The position numbers and the translations under genes are program-made. From Herbidospora sakaeratensis (GTDB lineage Bacteria; Actinomycetota; Actinomycetes; Streptosporangiales; Streptosporangiaceae), in NCBI RefSeq assembly GCF_001570525.1, contig NZ_BBXC01000020.1, positions 1-64,000 of the forward strand: a stretch of DNA of 64,000 bases, read 5' to 3'. A model generated the notes under the pieces. That model did no database searches. It had not been told where the DNA came from and saw only the letters and a program-made list of their open reading frames with translations. This document shows positions 18,842-28,496 of the stretch, piece by piece (position 1 is the stretch's first letter; each line of letters starts with the position of its first letter).

Positions 18842-19122
18842 GCCGGCTCAGGTTGAGGGAGGTGCATCCCCGGCTCACGGCCACGATCGTCGACCTGCTC
18901 GGCGTCGACCCCCTCGCGGGGACCGTCGACGCGCTTCCCTATTTCGGGGTCTGCGCGTGCTCGCCGGGCTGCCGGAACCTGCTGACCTCGCCGCCGGGGT
19001 CGGCGAGCCCCCGGTCGTTGCCGCTGCTGCTGGCCGGGACGGAGGTCATCGGGCTCAGTCTCGACCCGACCGGTACCGCGATCACCGACATCGAGGTGCT
19101 TGATCCGGCCTTGTACGGCTGA
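18838..19122 (+). CDS. Small Cys-containing protein coupled to the membrane protein
   Basis: 94 residues starting at a GTG inside a GTGA overlap with the preceding stop. Begins with basic residues, then TATIVDLLGVDPLAGTVDAL, a central CACSPGCRNLL with three close cysteines, and a C-terminal SLDPTGTAITDIEVLDPALYG. The Cys pattern could bind a metal or form a disulfide, but no known motif matches. No signal peptide. Good third-position GC supports translation. Probably partners the 58-residue membrane protein. Confidence 0.65.
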   Translation: MSRLRLREVHPRLTATIVDLLGVDPLAGTVDALPYFGVCACSPGCRNLLTSPPGSASPRSLPLLLAGTEVIGLSLDPTGTAITDIEVLDPALYG

Positions 19123-19182
19123 TGCCCGATTTCGGGCCCCGCCCTGGAGGGCTTTGCCCTCGTTTGGCTATTGTCAGGAGTC

Positions 19183-20076
19183 ATGCAGCGGGACGGTCGT
19201 GACATTCGCGTGTGGGTCCTCCTGACGACCGTCTACATCGTCTGGGGATCGACCTATCTCGGCATCGGGATCGTCATCGAGACCATGCCGCCCTTCGTCT
19301 CCGGCGCACTCCGGTTCATCGTGGCCGCCGCGATCCTCGGCGCGTTCCTGCTGGTCAAGACCGGGCCCGGCGCGTTCCGGATGACTCGCCGGGAGTTCCT
19401 CGACGCGGCCGCGGTCGGGCTGCTGCTGCTCACGGGCGGAAACGGCATGGTCGCCGTGGCCGAGCAGCACATCTCCACCGGGCTCGCCGCGCTGCTGGTC
19501 GCCTCGACGCCGCTCTGGCTCGTCATCATGCGCACGGTCTTCCGCGACCGGCCTCACGTCCTGACGCTGACCGGGGTGCTCGTCGGGTTCCTCGGCGTGG
19601 CCGGGATCTCGCTGACCGGCGGGATGTCGGGGGGCACGGTCGGGGTGGTGGTGATCCTGGTGGCCTCGTTCTCGTGGGCCGTGGGGTCGTTCATGTCGGG
19701 GCGGGCGCCGATGCCGAAGAACCCCTTCGCCGCCTCGACGGTGGAGATGGTCGTCGGCGGGGCCGGGTTGCTGGCGTGCAGCGGGCTGGCCGGGGAGCGC
19801 CTCGTGTGGTCGGAGGTGTCGGGGGCGTCGTGGGCGGCGCTGGCCTACCTGATCCTCGTGGGGTCGCTGGTGGGGTTCACGTCGTACGTGTGGCTGCTCG
19901 GCAACGCGCCGATCTCGCTCGTCTCGACCTACGCCTACGTGAACCCCGTCGTCGCGGTCGCCCTGGGGATGATCATCCTGGGCGAGACCGTGACGGCCAC
20001 GATGGTGGCCGCCGGTCTCGTCATCGTCGCCGGGGTCGCGCTGGTCGTCTCTACCGAGCGGAGACGTGTGTCCTGA
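19183..20076 (+). CDS. EamA/DMT-family transporter
   Basis: 297 residues, about ten membrane helices in two EamA repeats. Opening [20 protein letters not shown], the first-repeat [34 protein letters not shown], and the second-repeat [20 protein letters not shown] and [15 protein letters not shown] are characteristic of YedA-like exporters. Start ATG with AGGAG only 2 nt upstream; a TTG 12 nt earlier is the alternative. Its 3' end overlaps the convergent aminotransferase by 26 nt. Substrate cannot be read from sequence; amino acids or metabolites are usual for the family. Confidence 0.9.
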   Translation: MQRDGRDIRVWVLLTTVYIVWGSTYLGIGIVIETMPPFVSGALRFIVAAAILGAFLLVKTGPGAFRMTRREFLDAAAVGLLLLTGGNGMVAVAEQHISTGLAALLVASTPLWLVIMRTVFRDRPHVLTLTGVLVGFLGVAGISLTGGMSGGTVGVVVILVASFSWAVGSFMSGRAPMPKNPFAASTVEMVVGGAGLLACSGLAGERLVWSEVSGASWAALAYLILVGSLVGFTSYVWLLGNAPISLVSTYAYVNPVVAVALGMIILGETVTATMVAAGLVIVAGVALVVSTERRRVS

Positions 20077-21124
20077 ACGCCTGCGCGGCCCTCAGGAAGA
20101 CGTCATTGGCCTCACGGTCACCAATGGACACACGGGCACCCTCCGTGCCGAAAGGCCGCACAGCGACCCCCTCAGCGGCGCACGCGGCGGCGAACGCGGG
20201 GGTGTGCTCGCCCAGGCGGAGCCAGACGAAGTTGGCCTGCGACTCGGGGACCGTCCACCCCTGGGTGATCAGCGCCTCGCGGACGCGGGTGCGCTCGGCG
20301 ACGACCCGCTCGACGCGCTCCAGCAACTCCTCCTCGGCGGCCAGCGACGCGACGGCGGCGGCCTGGGCGAGGTGGTTGACGGCGAAGGGGACCATCGTCT
20401 TGCGGACCGCCGCGGCGATCGGCTCGGGGCCGATCAGGTAGCCGACGCGCAGGCCGGCCAGGCCGTACGCCTTGGAGAAGGTGCGCAGCACGGCCACGTT
20501 GGGGCGGTCGCGGTAGATGGTCAGGCCGTCGGGGATCGCCTCGTCGCGCACGTATTCGCGGTAGGCCTCGTCGAGGATGACGAGCACGTCCGACGGGACC
20601 GCGTCGAGGAACGCGGTGAGCTCGGCCGCGCGGTTGGCGGTGCCCGTCGGGTTGTTGGGGTTGCAGACCAGGATCATGCGGGTGGCGGGCGTGATCGCGG
20701 CGCGCATCGCGTCGAGGTCGTGGGTCTCGCCGGCGAGCGGGACCCGCACGGAGACGACGCCCGACAGGTCGGCGAGCAGCGGGTAGGCCTCGAACGAACG
20801 CCAGGCGTAGATCACCTCGGCGCCGGGGTCGCCGACCGTCTCGAAGAGCTGCTGGGCGACGGTGACCGAGCCCGCGCCGAGCGCGACGTGCTCGGGCGGC
20901 ACGCCGTAACGGGCCGCGAGCGCCTCGGTCAGCCGGACCGCCGCCGGGTCGGGGTAACGGTGCACATTCGCGGCGGCCTCGGCGATGGCGGCGACGACGC
21001 TGGGGAGCGGCGGCTCGGGGGACTCGTTCGACGACAGTTTGTACGACCGCCCGTCGGCCGACACCACCGCCTTGCCCGGCGCGTAGGCCGTCATGGTGTC
21101 GAGCACGGCCCTGAACTGCGGCAT
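20051..21124 (-). CDS. Histidinol-phosphate / aromatic aminotransferase (HisC/Pat type)
   Basis: 357-residue class I/II PLP aminotransferase. [15 protein letters not shown] and [18 protein letters not shown] mark the HisC-type N-terminus. [32 protein letters not shown], the PLP lysine segment [15 protein letters not shown] and the C-terminal [16 protein letters not shown] follow. It is not next to other his genes, so an aromatic (Pat) role or a second HisC is possible. Start ATG has GGAGGGG upstream. Enzyme class certain; substrate between histidinol phosphate and phenylpyruvate undecided. Confidence 0.88.
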   Translation of the reverse strand: MPQFRAVLDTMTAYAPGKAVVSADGRSYKLSSNESPEPPLPSVVAAIAEAAANVHRYPDPAAVRLTEALAARYGVPPEHVALGAGSVTVAQQLFETVGDPGAEVIYAWRSFEAYPLLADLSGVVSVRVPLAGETHDLDAMRAAITPATRMILVCNPNNPTGTANRAAELTAFLDAVPSDVLVILDEAYREYVRDEAIPDGLTIYRDRPNVAVLRTFSKAYGLAGLRVGYLIGPEPIAAAVRKTMVPFAVNHLAQAAAVASLAAEEELLERVERVVAERTRVREALITQGWTVPESQANFVWLRLGEHTPAFAAACAAEGVAVRPFGTEGARVSIGDREANDVFLRAAQAFRTHVSAR

Positions 21125-21225
21125 TGATTCCACCCCTCCGTTGCGGCGATGTGCCCACACCCTACTTGAGGTCATTCGTGCCGATCTCAGAGTCGTCCCA
21201 GGAACACCCCTTAGGATTCGGCACC

Positions 21226-21936
21226 ATGCGCGTGATCGTCCGGGGGGCACTCGCCCTCGCCTTAACCACGTCCCTGCTCGCCCCGGCCGCACCGGCGAAC
21301 GCGAAGCCCAAGCCCTACTGCGAGCGCCACAAGTGCATAGCGCTCACCTTCGACGACGGGCCCTGGCCCTACACCCCCGCCCTGCTCGACACGCTCAAGA
21401 AGCACAAGGCCAAGGCCACCTTCTTCGTGCTGGGCCGGAAGGTCGGCAGCCGCGTCGACATGATGAGGCGCATGGTCGACGAGGGCCACGAGATCGGCAA
21501 CCACACCTGGGACCACCCCGACCTGACTAAGCTCTCCGACGAGGAGATCGTCTCCGAGATCACCGGCACCCAGGACGTCATCAAGGAGGCCGTCGGCATC
21601 ACGCCGACGTTCATGCGCCCCCCGAACGGCGCGACCAACTCCCGGGTCGGCTCCCTGATGGAGACCCTCGGGCTGCCGCAGATCCTGTGGACGGGCTCCA
21701 CCCTCGACTGGCAGGCCCGCAACACCAAGGTCATCAAGGAGCGCACACTCACGTTCGCCAAGCCCAACGCCGTCATCCTGCTGCACGACATCGTGCCGGA
21801 GACCGTCAAGGCCATGGAGACCGTGGTCGACACCCTGACGAAGAAGGGCTACAAGCTCGTCACCGTCTCCACGCTGCTCGGCGACCGCGAACTGAAGCCG
21901 GGCGAGGCCTGGCCGAAGCCTGCCAAGAAGAAGTAG
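21226..21936 (+). CDS. Secreted polysaccharide deacetylase (CE4/NodB domain)
   Basis: 236 residues. Signal peptide at 1-26 ([19 protein letters not shown], cleavage near ANA). NodB domain: [12 protein letters not shown] (catalytic Asp pair), the zinc motif [32 protein letters not shown] and [11 protein letters not shown]. All five CE4 motifs are recognisable, so it should be an active metal-dependent deacetylase of chitin, peptidoglycan or xylan. The C-terminus is Lys-rich (WPKPAKKK), suitable for wall contact. The start ATG has AGGA about 9 nt upstream. Ends abutting the convergent acyltransferase. Confidence 0.93.
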   Translation: MRVIVRGALALALTTSLLAPAAPANAKPKPYCERHKCIALTFDDGPWPYTPALLDTLKKHKAKATFFVLGRKVGSRVDMMRRMVDEGHEIGNHTWDHPDLTKLSDEEIVSEITGTQDVIKEAVGITPTFMRPPNGATNSRVGSLMETLGLPQILWTGSTLDWQARNTKVIKERTLTFAKPNAVILLHDIVPETVKAMETVVDTLTKKGYKLVTVSTLLGDRELKPGEAWPKPAKKK

Positions 21937-23028
21937 CTAGTCGGCGATCTTGAGCGAGCGCGACAGCGCGGCCTTCAACCGTGGCTGGGCGGGCGCCTCG
22001 ACGAACCGGTAGACCGCCCACGCCACGACCAGCACGATCCCGATGACCACCGGCAGCGTGACCCGGTGGCCGAGCACCGGGTTGAGCCACTGGATCAGCA
22101 GGAATCCGACGTGGTGGTGGAACAGGTAGAGCGGGTAGGTCAGCGCGCCCAGCAGCGTCAGCCCGCGCCAGTCGATCCCGTCGAGCCGCCCGAGCGCGAC
22201 CAGGATCATCACCAGGAACATCAGCGAGATCACGCCGACGACGAGCGCGGTGCCCAGCGGCTCGCCGAACCGCTCGATCGCCGACGGCCCCTCGCCGAGC
22301 AGCTGCACCAGCCCGAAGGCGTAGGCCAGGCCGACGAACAACCACGGCAGCAGCGAGTTGCCGAACCGGTAGATGAGGTAGAGGGACATGCCCGCGATGA
22401 AGTAGGGCGCCCCGAACTGGGCCAGGCCGACCTTCAGCAACGAGATGTCGAGCCGCTCGGCCAGCGCGAGCAGGAAGATCCAGCCGCCCATGAAGCCGAG
22501 AACCCTCCGGTACGTGATCCCGACCACCGCGAAGCAGGCGATCATCACGTAGAAGACGAGTTCGTGCCAGAGCGTCCAGTAGACGATCTCCAGGTCGCGG
22601 ATGCGCAGGCCGTGCTGGAACATCGTCAGGTTGGCGAGCAGTTCGCTCAGGGTGGGCCGGTGGTCGGTGATGAACCCGAGCAGCGCCAGGCCGCCCAGGA
22701 TGATCACGCTGGCCCAGTAGGCCGGATACAAGCGTGCGATCCGGGAGACCATGAACTCGCCGGGGGTGCGCCCCCAGGCGCTCATCAGGATCACGAAGCC
22801 GCTGATCATGAAGAACAGCCGGACTCCGTAGGAGCCGAACATCGTCACGCCGCTCAACGCCGGGAACGCGTTGACCGTCCCCCAGGCGCGCGTCTCCCCG
22901 AAGTGGAACAGCACCACCGCCATGGCCGCGACGAATCGCAGCAGGTCGAGCACCCGTAAGCGGGGCTGGACGAAGGGTGGGTCAACGGCGGCCGCCGCCG
23001 GCACAGTGCGCGGCTCCGATATCAGCAC
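21937..23028 (-). CDS. Acyltransferase 3 family membrane protein (OafA-like)
   Basis: 363 residues, about ten membrane helices. Family hallmarks: LDLLRFVAAMAVVLFHFGE with the conserved His, SYGVRLFFMISGFVILMS, FMVSRIARLYPAYWAS, and YWTLWHELVFYVMI with the expected Trp/Glu. It probably O-acylates a surface or exported glycan. Near but outside the polysaccharide cluster at 24-35 kb; a second acyltransferase is at the other end of that cluster. Donor and acceptor unknown. Confidence 0.9.
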   Translation of the reverse strand: MLISEPRTVPAAAAVDPPFVQPRLRVLDLLRFVAAMAVVLFHFGETRAWGTVNAFPALSGVTMFGSYGVRLFFMISGFVILMSAWGRTPGEFMVSRIARLYPAYWASVIILGGLALLGFITDHRPTLSELLANLTMFQHGLRIRDLEIVYWTLWHELVFYVMIACFAVVGITYRRVLGFMGGWIFLLALAERLDISLLKVGLAQFGAPYFIAGMSLYLIYRFGNSLLPWLFVGLAYAFGLVQLLGEGPSAIERFGEPLGTALVVGVISLMFLVMILVALGRLDGIDWRGLTLLGALTYPLYLFHHHVGFLLIQWLNPVLGHRVTLPVVIGIVLVVAWAVYRFVEAPAQPRLKAALSRSLKIAD

Positions 23029-23112
23029 AGGGGGAGAATATCCTCAATCACCCCGGTAACAGTGGCCCCAATCACGCCAGAGGCACCGAGAATCATCGTC
23101 ATGGAGATGATC

Positions 23113-23490
23113 GTGCGTAATCCGGCCGAGGGCGTCTATCCCCCCTCCGGGAGCGCCTACGTCCACGCCGTCGAGGTGCGTGACCCGTCCCGGTTCCTGT
23201 ACGTCTCGGGCACCATGGGCCTCGACCCCGACGGCACGCCCGCCGACAGCGTCGAAGAACAACTCGCCCTGATCTGGGCGAACCTGCGCGCCATCCTGGC
23301 CGAGGCCGGCATGACCGTCGACAACGTCGTCAGGGTCACCAGCTACCTGCGCGACGTCGCCTACACCGGGGCCAACGCCGCCGCGCGGGTGGAGGCCCTC
23401 GGCGGGCGGCCGGTGCCGACCACGGCGATCGTCGTGCAGACCCTCGACCCGGCCTGGCTGGTCGAGCTGGAGATCGTCGCCGCAGCCTAG
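23113..23490 (+). CDS. RidA/YjgF family protein
   Basis: About 125 residues, cytosolic, expected trimer that hydrolyses reactive enamine/imine intermediates. Shows FLYVSGTMGLDPDGTPAD, the EEQLALIWANLRAILAEAGM helix, VVRVTSYLRDV, and GGRPVPTTAIVVQTLDPAWL with the C-terminal VELEIVAA. The Arg normally binding the substrate carboxylate is replaced in the GRPVPTT stretch, as in some subfamilies. I prefer GTG 23113 because GGAG sits 6 nt upstream; ATG 23101 also fits. Stop overlaps the convergent Nudix gene by 4 nt. Confidence 0.85.
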   Translation: MRNPAEGVYPPSGSAYVHAVEVRDPSRFLYVSGTMGLDPDGTPADSVEEQLALIWANLRAILAEAGMTVDNVVRVTSYLRDVAYTGANAAARVEALGGRPVPTTAIVVQTLDPAWLVELEIVAAA

Positions 23491-24143
23491 ATCCGCAACA
23501 TGGGAGGGTGCAGCGCCTCGGCCGGTCCCCTCCGGTAGAGCATCGCCGGGCGGCCGCCGTCGCGGGTGGTCGTCCGGCCCGAGGGCACCAGGAAGCCCTC
23601 GGTCTTGGTCACCTTGCGGTGGAAGTTGCGGGGGTCGAGCGGGCGGCCCCAGACGATCTCGTACACCCGGCGCAGTTCGGCGACGGTGAACTCGGTCGGG
23701 CAGAAGGCGGCGCCGAGCGAGGTGTACTCCAGCTTCGAGCGGGCCCGCTCCAGGCCGTCGATCATGATGCGGCGGTGGTCGAAGGCCATCTCGGTCAGCT
23801 CGCTCAGCGGCTGCCAGCTCATGTGGGCCTCGGTCGAGGCCGGCAGGTCGGGGGCCAGCCCCAGGTAGGCGACCGACACGACACGCTGGCGCGGGTCGCG
23901 GTCGGGGTAGCCGTAGGTCCGGAGCTGCTCCAGGTGGACCGGCGCCCCGGCCATGCCGGCCCGTTCGGCCAGCACCCGGGCCGCCGCCGCCGGGAGGTCT
24001 TCGTCGAGGTGGATGAAGCCGCCGGACAACGCCCACAGATCGGGGTAGGGCGGCCGATCCCGCCGCCACACCAGCGCGCACAGGGCGCTCGACCTCACTG
24101 TCAGCACGACGAGATCCACGCTGACGGGGATGCGCGGGACCAT
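23487..24143 (-). CDS. Nudix-domain / winged-helix regulator (NrtR-like)
   Basis: 218 residues. Nudix-like domain at about 5-135 with the degenerate box GGFIHLDEDLPAAAARVLAE: the catalytic REUxEE core is changed to RVLAER, so hydrolysis is unlikely. The C-terminal winged helix (FTVAELRRVYEIVWGRPLDP, NFHRKVTKTEGFL) matches NrtR-type ADP-ribose-responsive repressors. NrtR proteins usually control NAD salvage genes, none of which is adjacent. An alternative GTG lies 3 codons upstream. Converges on ridA. Family good, target genes unknown. Confidence 0.83.
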   Translation of the reverse strand: MVPRIPVSVDLVVLTVRSSALCALVWRRDRPPYPDLWALSGGFIHLDEDLPAAAARVLAERAGMAGAPVHLEQLRTYGYPDRDPRQRVVSVAYLGLAPDLPASTEAHMSWQPLSELTEMAFDHRRIMIDGLERARSKLEYTSLGAAFCPTEFTVAELRRVYEIVWGRPLDPRNFHRKVTKTEGFLVPSGRTTTRDGGRPAMLYRRGPAEALHPPMLRI

Positions 24144-24169
24144 GTCAGGCACGTTACACGCTGTCGCGA

Positions 24170-25990
24170 TCAATCGTTGTTGTGGTAGTAGACCGGCTCG
24201 GCGGCCTTGCGGCCGTCGGCGGCGGTCACCTCGACCCTGACCCACGTGCCGGGTGGCACGCTCGCCCAGTCGACCGGGATCCAGACCTGGCCGACGGCGG
24301 ATGGTAAGTCGGTGATCGGCTGGCCGTCGTACCAGCCGACCGACTGCGAGTCGACCACCCGCGGGGTCTCCAGGCCGGTCCAGCTCAGCGTCACCCGCAC
24401 GTTCTCCAGGTGGTAGCCGCGGATCTGCAGCCCGTCCTGGATCTGGCGCTTCTCCCTGACGGCCTGGATGGCGATCGGGCGTTCCCAGTCGGTCGCCAGG
24501 TCTTCGGACAACGACGGGCTGCCGCAGGTGAAGAAGTCGCTCCACATGTACGAGATGATCTTCGACACGTACGGCCCGACCAGCGTGACCGCGGTGTCGA
24601 GGCGGGGTTTGTCGGTGCGTCCGCGGGTGCCCTGCGTGCCGCACTTCTCGGTCGCCGACGGTTCGAACGCCTCGACGTTGGCCCACAACTGCACGTCGAT
24701 GTCCTCTTCGTCGCGCAGTTCGAGGCGGGACTCGTACATGGCCCGGTAGTAGTCGCGGGTCGCGCCGTAGTAGGCGGTGCTGTACGTGCTCTCCCCCACC
24801 ACCGGCTTCAGCCGTTCGTCCACGGGCTGGTTCTTCCAGTTCGGCCAGAACAGGCCGACCTTGCCGGTGCCGCGCGAGTCCTGCGGCGCGATGATGCCGA
24901 CGCCCGTGCGGGCCAGCGCCTTGAAGCCCTCGCCGACCTGCGCGGGGGTCGAGGTGTAGTCGACCCGCTTGCGGGCGTCGAGGTAGGGGCTGACCAGGAT
25001 CGGCTTGCCGGGGAGCACCTGTTCGACGATGCGGTGCTGTTCGGCGTACACCTGCAGGGTTGGCACGTTCTCAGGGTCGGCCCAGTCTCTGATGACGAGC
25101 TCGAAGGGCTGGTAGACGCCGCCGAGCGACTCGCGGCCCGCGAAGCGGGTGCCGTAGTCCTGCAGGATGCGGCGGGTCAGCGTGGTGAGGGTGCCGATGT
25201 GGCGCGGGTTGGCGCGGGTGACGCCGGTCGGGTCGCGCGGGGCCAGCGGCAGCGACGGGAAGACCTTGATGCCGAACCGGTCGCCCAGGTCGAGCAGTTC
25301 GGTCAGGCTGTCGGTCGCGCCGGCCGACACCAGGATCAGGTGGTAGCCCTTGCCCTTGCTGGTGAAGTCGCAGGTGGCGTCGTCGGAGCCGTCTTCGTCG
25401 GCGATCAGGCGGAAGAACACCCGGTCGCCGACGACGATCTTCTTCTCCATCTGCGGGCAGCGGAAGACGCCGTCGCCGTACTGCTCGTCGGTGCGGAAGA
25501 CGAACGACCACGAGATGCGGTTGCCGGGGTTGGCCGCCTTCAGGTCGCGTTCGGCCGCCTGGACGCAGGTTAACCCGTCTTCGACGCAGTAGTCGTAGCG
25601 CGCGTCGGGCTTGTACTTGCCCTCGTCGTCGGGCTCCGCCTCCAGGATCCGGCCGTCGGAGTCGATCGAGCGGGGCGACAGGCCGAACCCGATCCGGACC
25701 ACCGTGTCGCCGCCGACCTTGTGGATCTCCTCCAGCTGGCGGCGCCAGTTGCAGCGGTCGGCCGACGGCATGATCCAGTAGCCGGTGATGGCGTAGGGGG
25801 TGCGCATGTTCGTGTCGAACGTGCCACACGGGTCGGTGAAACCGGTGGTGGACGGGGTCGGGCTGGGCGTGGACGGAGAGGTGCTGCCGATGCGCGCGGC
25901 GTGTGGCGTCTCGGGCTCCTGGAGGGCGATCACCACGGTGGCCACGCCACCGAGGATCGCGATCCCTAGGAGCAGAGCAAGCCAGCGCAA
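24170..25990 (-). CDS. Membrane-anchored extracytoplasmic protein, DUF4434-like
   Basis: 606 residues. One N-terminal membrane anchor (ALLLGIAILGGVATVVIAL), then a Ser/Thr/Pro linker (STSPSTPSPTPSTTG). A large extracytoplasmic part follows with the opening AITGYWIMPSADRCNWRRQL, GFGLSPRSIDSDGRI, ILVSPYLDARKRVDYTSTPA and LWANVEAFEPSA. The barrel-like layout and the last segments resemble DUF4434, a glycoside-hydrolase-like family. Last gene of a leftward set with two glycosyltransferases and a sugar dehydrogenase, so it may trim or anchor the surface glycan. Paired cysteines suggest disulfides. Enzymatic activity unproven. Confidence 0.7.
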   Translation of the reverse strand: MRWLALLLGIAILGGVATVVIALQEPETPHAARIGSTSPSTPSPTPSTTGFTDPCGTFDTNMRTPYAITGYWIMPSADRCNWRRQLEEIHKVGGDTVVRIGFGLSPRSIDSDGRILEAEPDDEGKYKPDARYDYCVEDGLTCVQAAERDLKAANPGNRISWSFVFRTDEQYGDGVFRCPQMEKKIVVGDRVFFRLIADEDGSDDATCDFTSKGKGYHLILVSAGATDSLTELLDLGDRFGIKVFPSLPLAPRDPTGVTRANPRHIGTLTTLTRRILQDYGTRFAGRESLGGVYQPFELVIRDWADPENVPTLQVYAEQHRIVEQVLPGKPILVSPYLDARKRVDYTSTPAQVGEGFKALARTGVGIIAPQDSRGTGKVGLFWPNWKNQPVDERLKPVVGESTYSTAYYGATRDYYRAMYESRLELRDEEDIDVQLWANVEAFEPSATEKCGTQGTRGRTDKPRLDTAVTLVGPYVSKIISYMWSDFFTCGSPSLSEDLATDWERPIAIQAVREKRQIQDGLQIRGYHLENVRVTLSWTGLETPRVVDSQSVGWYDGQPITDLPSAVGQVWIPVDWASVPPGTWVRVEVTAADGRKAAEPVYYHNND

Positions 25991-26026
25991 ACCGTCACCT
26001 CATCCGATCGACGTTCCGGGGGCTGA

Positions 26027-27115
26027 TTACGGCTTGACGCCGTTCCAGGCTTCGAGCTGGGAGACGAATCGACGCGCGGAGTTCGGCCAGTGGTGGTTGC
26101 CCCGGGCGGCGGCGTAGCCGCGGGCGCCGGCGTTGCGGCGCTCCTCGGTGTTGTCGCGCAGCGCGAGCACGGCCTTCGCGACGGCCTGTGGGTCGCTCCA
26201 AGGAACCACGACGCCGCTGCGGTACCGCTCGATGAGCTCCACCGCGCGGGGCGAGGGGGTGGTGATGACCGGGATGCCGTGGGCCATGTACTCCACGATC
26301 TTCGTGGGCATCGAATGGCGGTAGTTGGGCTCGTCGTGCAGCAGCGACAGTCCGGCCAGGGCGCCGTCGAGCCGCTTGAGCGCCTCGTCGTTGGGCATGA
26401 AGTCGCGCCATTCGAGCGCGCCCTCTTCCACGGCCGCCGCGAGCATGCGCCGCGACTGCGGGTCGGCGTACCCGATGAGCTCGACGACCACCCGGTGGGG
26501 CCGCAGCAGGCGGCCGACCTCGATGGCCTCGCGCACGCCCCGGGCCTCGGACAACCAGCCCAGGTAGACCACCCGGTCGTCGCCGGGCGGCGAGACCGTG
26601 TCGGGCACCCAGGTCTCGTTCGGCACGACCAGATGCGCCTGCCGGAACCGGCCCGCGTAGGCGGTCTCGGCGAGCAGGAGGTGGAAGTTGCGTTCGGCCC
26701 AGCTCTCGAGCATGCGGGCCACGAACCGGGTCGGCGGCCGGAGGAAGGCCGGCAACCACGGCTTGAGCGACAGGGTCGCGGGGGTGTCCTCGTGGACGTC
26801 CCACACGACCGTCGGCCGGTTGCGCACCCCGGCGACCGCGAACAGCAGCTCGGGGTCGTGGATGAGCGCCATGTCGACCTTGCCGCGCATGCTCTTGAAC
26901 ACCTTGCGCGCGGCCCGGACGGCGGTCATCCGCCGCCGCTCGGCCGCCCGGGGCAGGTCGACCCCGTTCACCCACGACCGGGGCACGACCCCGCGCGCCG
27001 AATACGGCGCGGCGTACGTGACCTCATGACCGGCGTCCACGAGCGCGCGGATCTGCCGGTGCAGGATCCGGGCGTCCTCGGGGTGATGCACCACCGTCAT
27101 GACGAGCACGTGCAC
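26027..27115 (-). CDS. Glycosyltransferase, GT4-like
   Basis: 362 residues, GT-B fold. N-terminal HHPEDARILHRQIRALVDAG and YAAPYSARGVVP, a middle VVWDVHEDTPATLSLKPW, and a C-terminal donor site with VVYLGWLSEARGV, PNYRHSMPTKIVEYMAHGIP (conserved Glu/Tyr region) and VVVPWSDPQAVA. The GTG start lies 13 nt after the sugar dehydrogenase stop, so it is in that operon. Predicted to add a sugar to the growing surface glycan on the cytoplasmic side. Sugar donor unknown, possibly UDP-ManNAcA made by its neighbours. Confidence 0.87.
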   Translation of the reverse strand: MHVLVMTVVHHPEDARILHRQIRALVDAGHEVTYAAPYSARGVVPRSWVNGVDLPRAAERRRMTAVRAARKVFKSMRGKVDMALIHDPELLFAVAGVRNRPTVVWDVHEDTPATLSLKPWLPAFLRPPTRFVARMLESWAERNFHLLLAETAYAGRFRQAHLVVPNETWVPDTVSPPGDDRVVYLGWLSEARGVREAIEVGRLLRPHRVVVELIGYADPQSRRMLAAAVEEGALEWRDFMPNDEALKRLDGALAGLSLLHDEPNYRHSMPTKIVEYMAHGIPVITTPSPRAVELIERYRSGVVVPWSDPQAVAKAVLALRDNTEERRNAGARGYAAARGNHHWPNSARRFVSQLEAWNGVKP

Positions 27116-27128
27116 GCGCCTGGCCCCC

Positions 27129-28391
27129 TTACAGCCGCTCGACGCGTTCGCCGGTCGCCAGCACGCCGCGGGTGTCGAGCACCAGGCGGCCCTGCTGTTC
27201 GATCAGCTCCAGGTCGAACATCGAGTGCTGCTGGAGCAGCACCGTGACGTCTGCCTCCCGGACCGCCTTCGCGAGGTCTTCCTCGCGGGGCACCGGGCTC
27301 CCCTCGACCGACCACTCCTTGACGTAGGGGTCGGCGTAGCTGACGACGGCGCCGAGCTCCATGAGCGCCTCGGCGACCGGTATCGCGGGCGTCTCCCGCT
27401 CGTCGGCGATGTCGGGTTTGTAGGTCACCCCGAGCAGCAGCACCTTCGAGCCGTTGACGGCCTTCTTGTCGCGGTTCAACAGCCGCTGCACGCGGGTCAC
27501 CACGTAGGACGGCATCCGCTCGTTGATCTCCTGGGCCAGCTCCACGAACCGGAACGGGAAGCCCAGCTTGCGCACGGCGTACGACAGGTACGACGGGTCG
27601 ACGGGGATGCAGTGACCGCCGACGCCGGGACCGGGGAGGAACTTCTGGAACCCGAACGGCTTGGTCGCGGCGGCCTCGATCGACTCCCAGAGGTTCACCC
27701 CGAGCTCGTCACAGAAGATCGCCATCTCGTTGACGAGCGCGATGTTCACGTGGCGGTAGGTGTTCTCCAGCAGCTTGGCCATCTCGGCCTCGCGCGTTCC
27801 GGAGACGGGGACGACCCGCTCGACGAACCGCGCGTAGAACTCGGTCGCCCGGTCGCGGCAGGCGGTGGTGTAACCGCCGACCACCTTCGGGGTGTTGCGC
27901 AGGCCGAACTTCGGGTTGCCGGGGTCGATGCGCTCCGGCGAGAACGCCAGGTGGAAGTCGGCGCCCGCGACGAGGCCCGACTTCTCGAGGATCGGCCGGG
28001 CCACCTCGTCGGTGGTGCCGGGCCAGGTCGTCGACTCGAGCACCACGAGGGTGCCGGCGGTGAGCTGCTCGGCGACGGCGCGGGTGGCGCCCTCGACGGC
28101 GGACAGGTCGGGACGGTGGTCTTCGTCGAGCGGGGTGGGCACGCAGATGACGATGGCCGCGGAACGGGCCAGCACCGTCGGGTCGAGCGTCGCGGTGAAA
28201 CCGTTCGCGAGCATGTCGTCGAGGTCGGCGTCCGTCAGGTCGTCGATGTAGGAACGTCCCTCGTTGAGCGCGTCCACCTTGCGCGCGTCAACGTCGAGGC
28301 CGACGACTTTCAGACCTGCCGCCACAGCCTCCTTGGCCAGCGGCATGCCGACGTAGCCCAGCCCGATGACCGTGAGATCGATCTCGCTCAC
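27129..28391 (-). CDS. UDP-N-acetyl-D-mannosamine/glucosamine dehydrogenase (WecC/WbpA type)
   Basis: 420-residue NAD-dependent nucleotide-sugar dehydrogenase. Rossmann VIGLGYVGMPLAKEAVAAG, SFTAT-type segment, FSPERIDPGNPKFGLRNTPK, LLENTYRHVNIALVNEMAIF, catalytic Cys in GPGVGGHCIPVDPSYL, and LLLGVTYKPDIADERETPA. The PSYL ending and the ERIDPG motif favour HexNAc substrates over UDP-glucose. With the WecB-like epimerase transcribed divergently 1.8 kb away it would complete UDP-GlcNAc to UDP-ManNAc to UDP-ManNAcA. Start GTG 28391 begins just before the Rossmann strand. Class certain, substrate inferred. Confidence 0.88.
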   Translation of the reverse strand: MSEIDLTVIGLGYVGMPLAKEAVAAGLKVVGLDVDARKVDALNEGRSYIDDLTDADLDDMLANGFTATLDPTVLARSAAIVICVPTPLDEDHRPDLSAVEGATRAVAEQLTAGTLVVLESTTWPGTTDEVARPILEKSGLVAGADFHLAFSPERIDPGNPKFGLRNTPKVVGGYTTACRDRATEFYARFVERVVPVSGTREAEMAKLLENTYRHVNIALVNEMAIFCDELGVNLWESIEAAATKPFGFQKFLPGPGVGGHCIPVDPSYLSYAVRKLGFPFRFVELAQEINERMPSYVVTRVQRLLNRDKKAVNGSKVLLLGVTYKPDIADERETPAIPVAEALMELGAVVSYADPYVKEWSVEGSPVPREEDLAKAVREADVTVLLQQHSMFDLELIEQQGRLVLDTRGVLATGERVERL

Positions 28392-28496
28392 GACATGGCC
28401 TGGGGGTGGAGAGAACACTTCATGGTCGCAAAGGCTATCTCAAGTCGGCACCAATGATGCCTGATGCTGCACATCCGGCGTCCCTGGTGGATTTCT

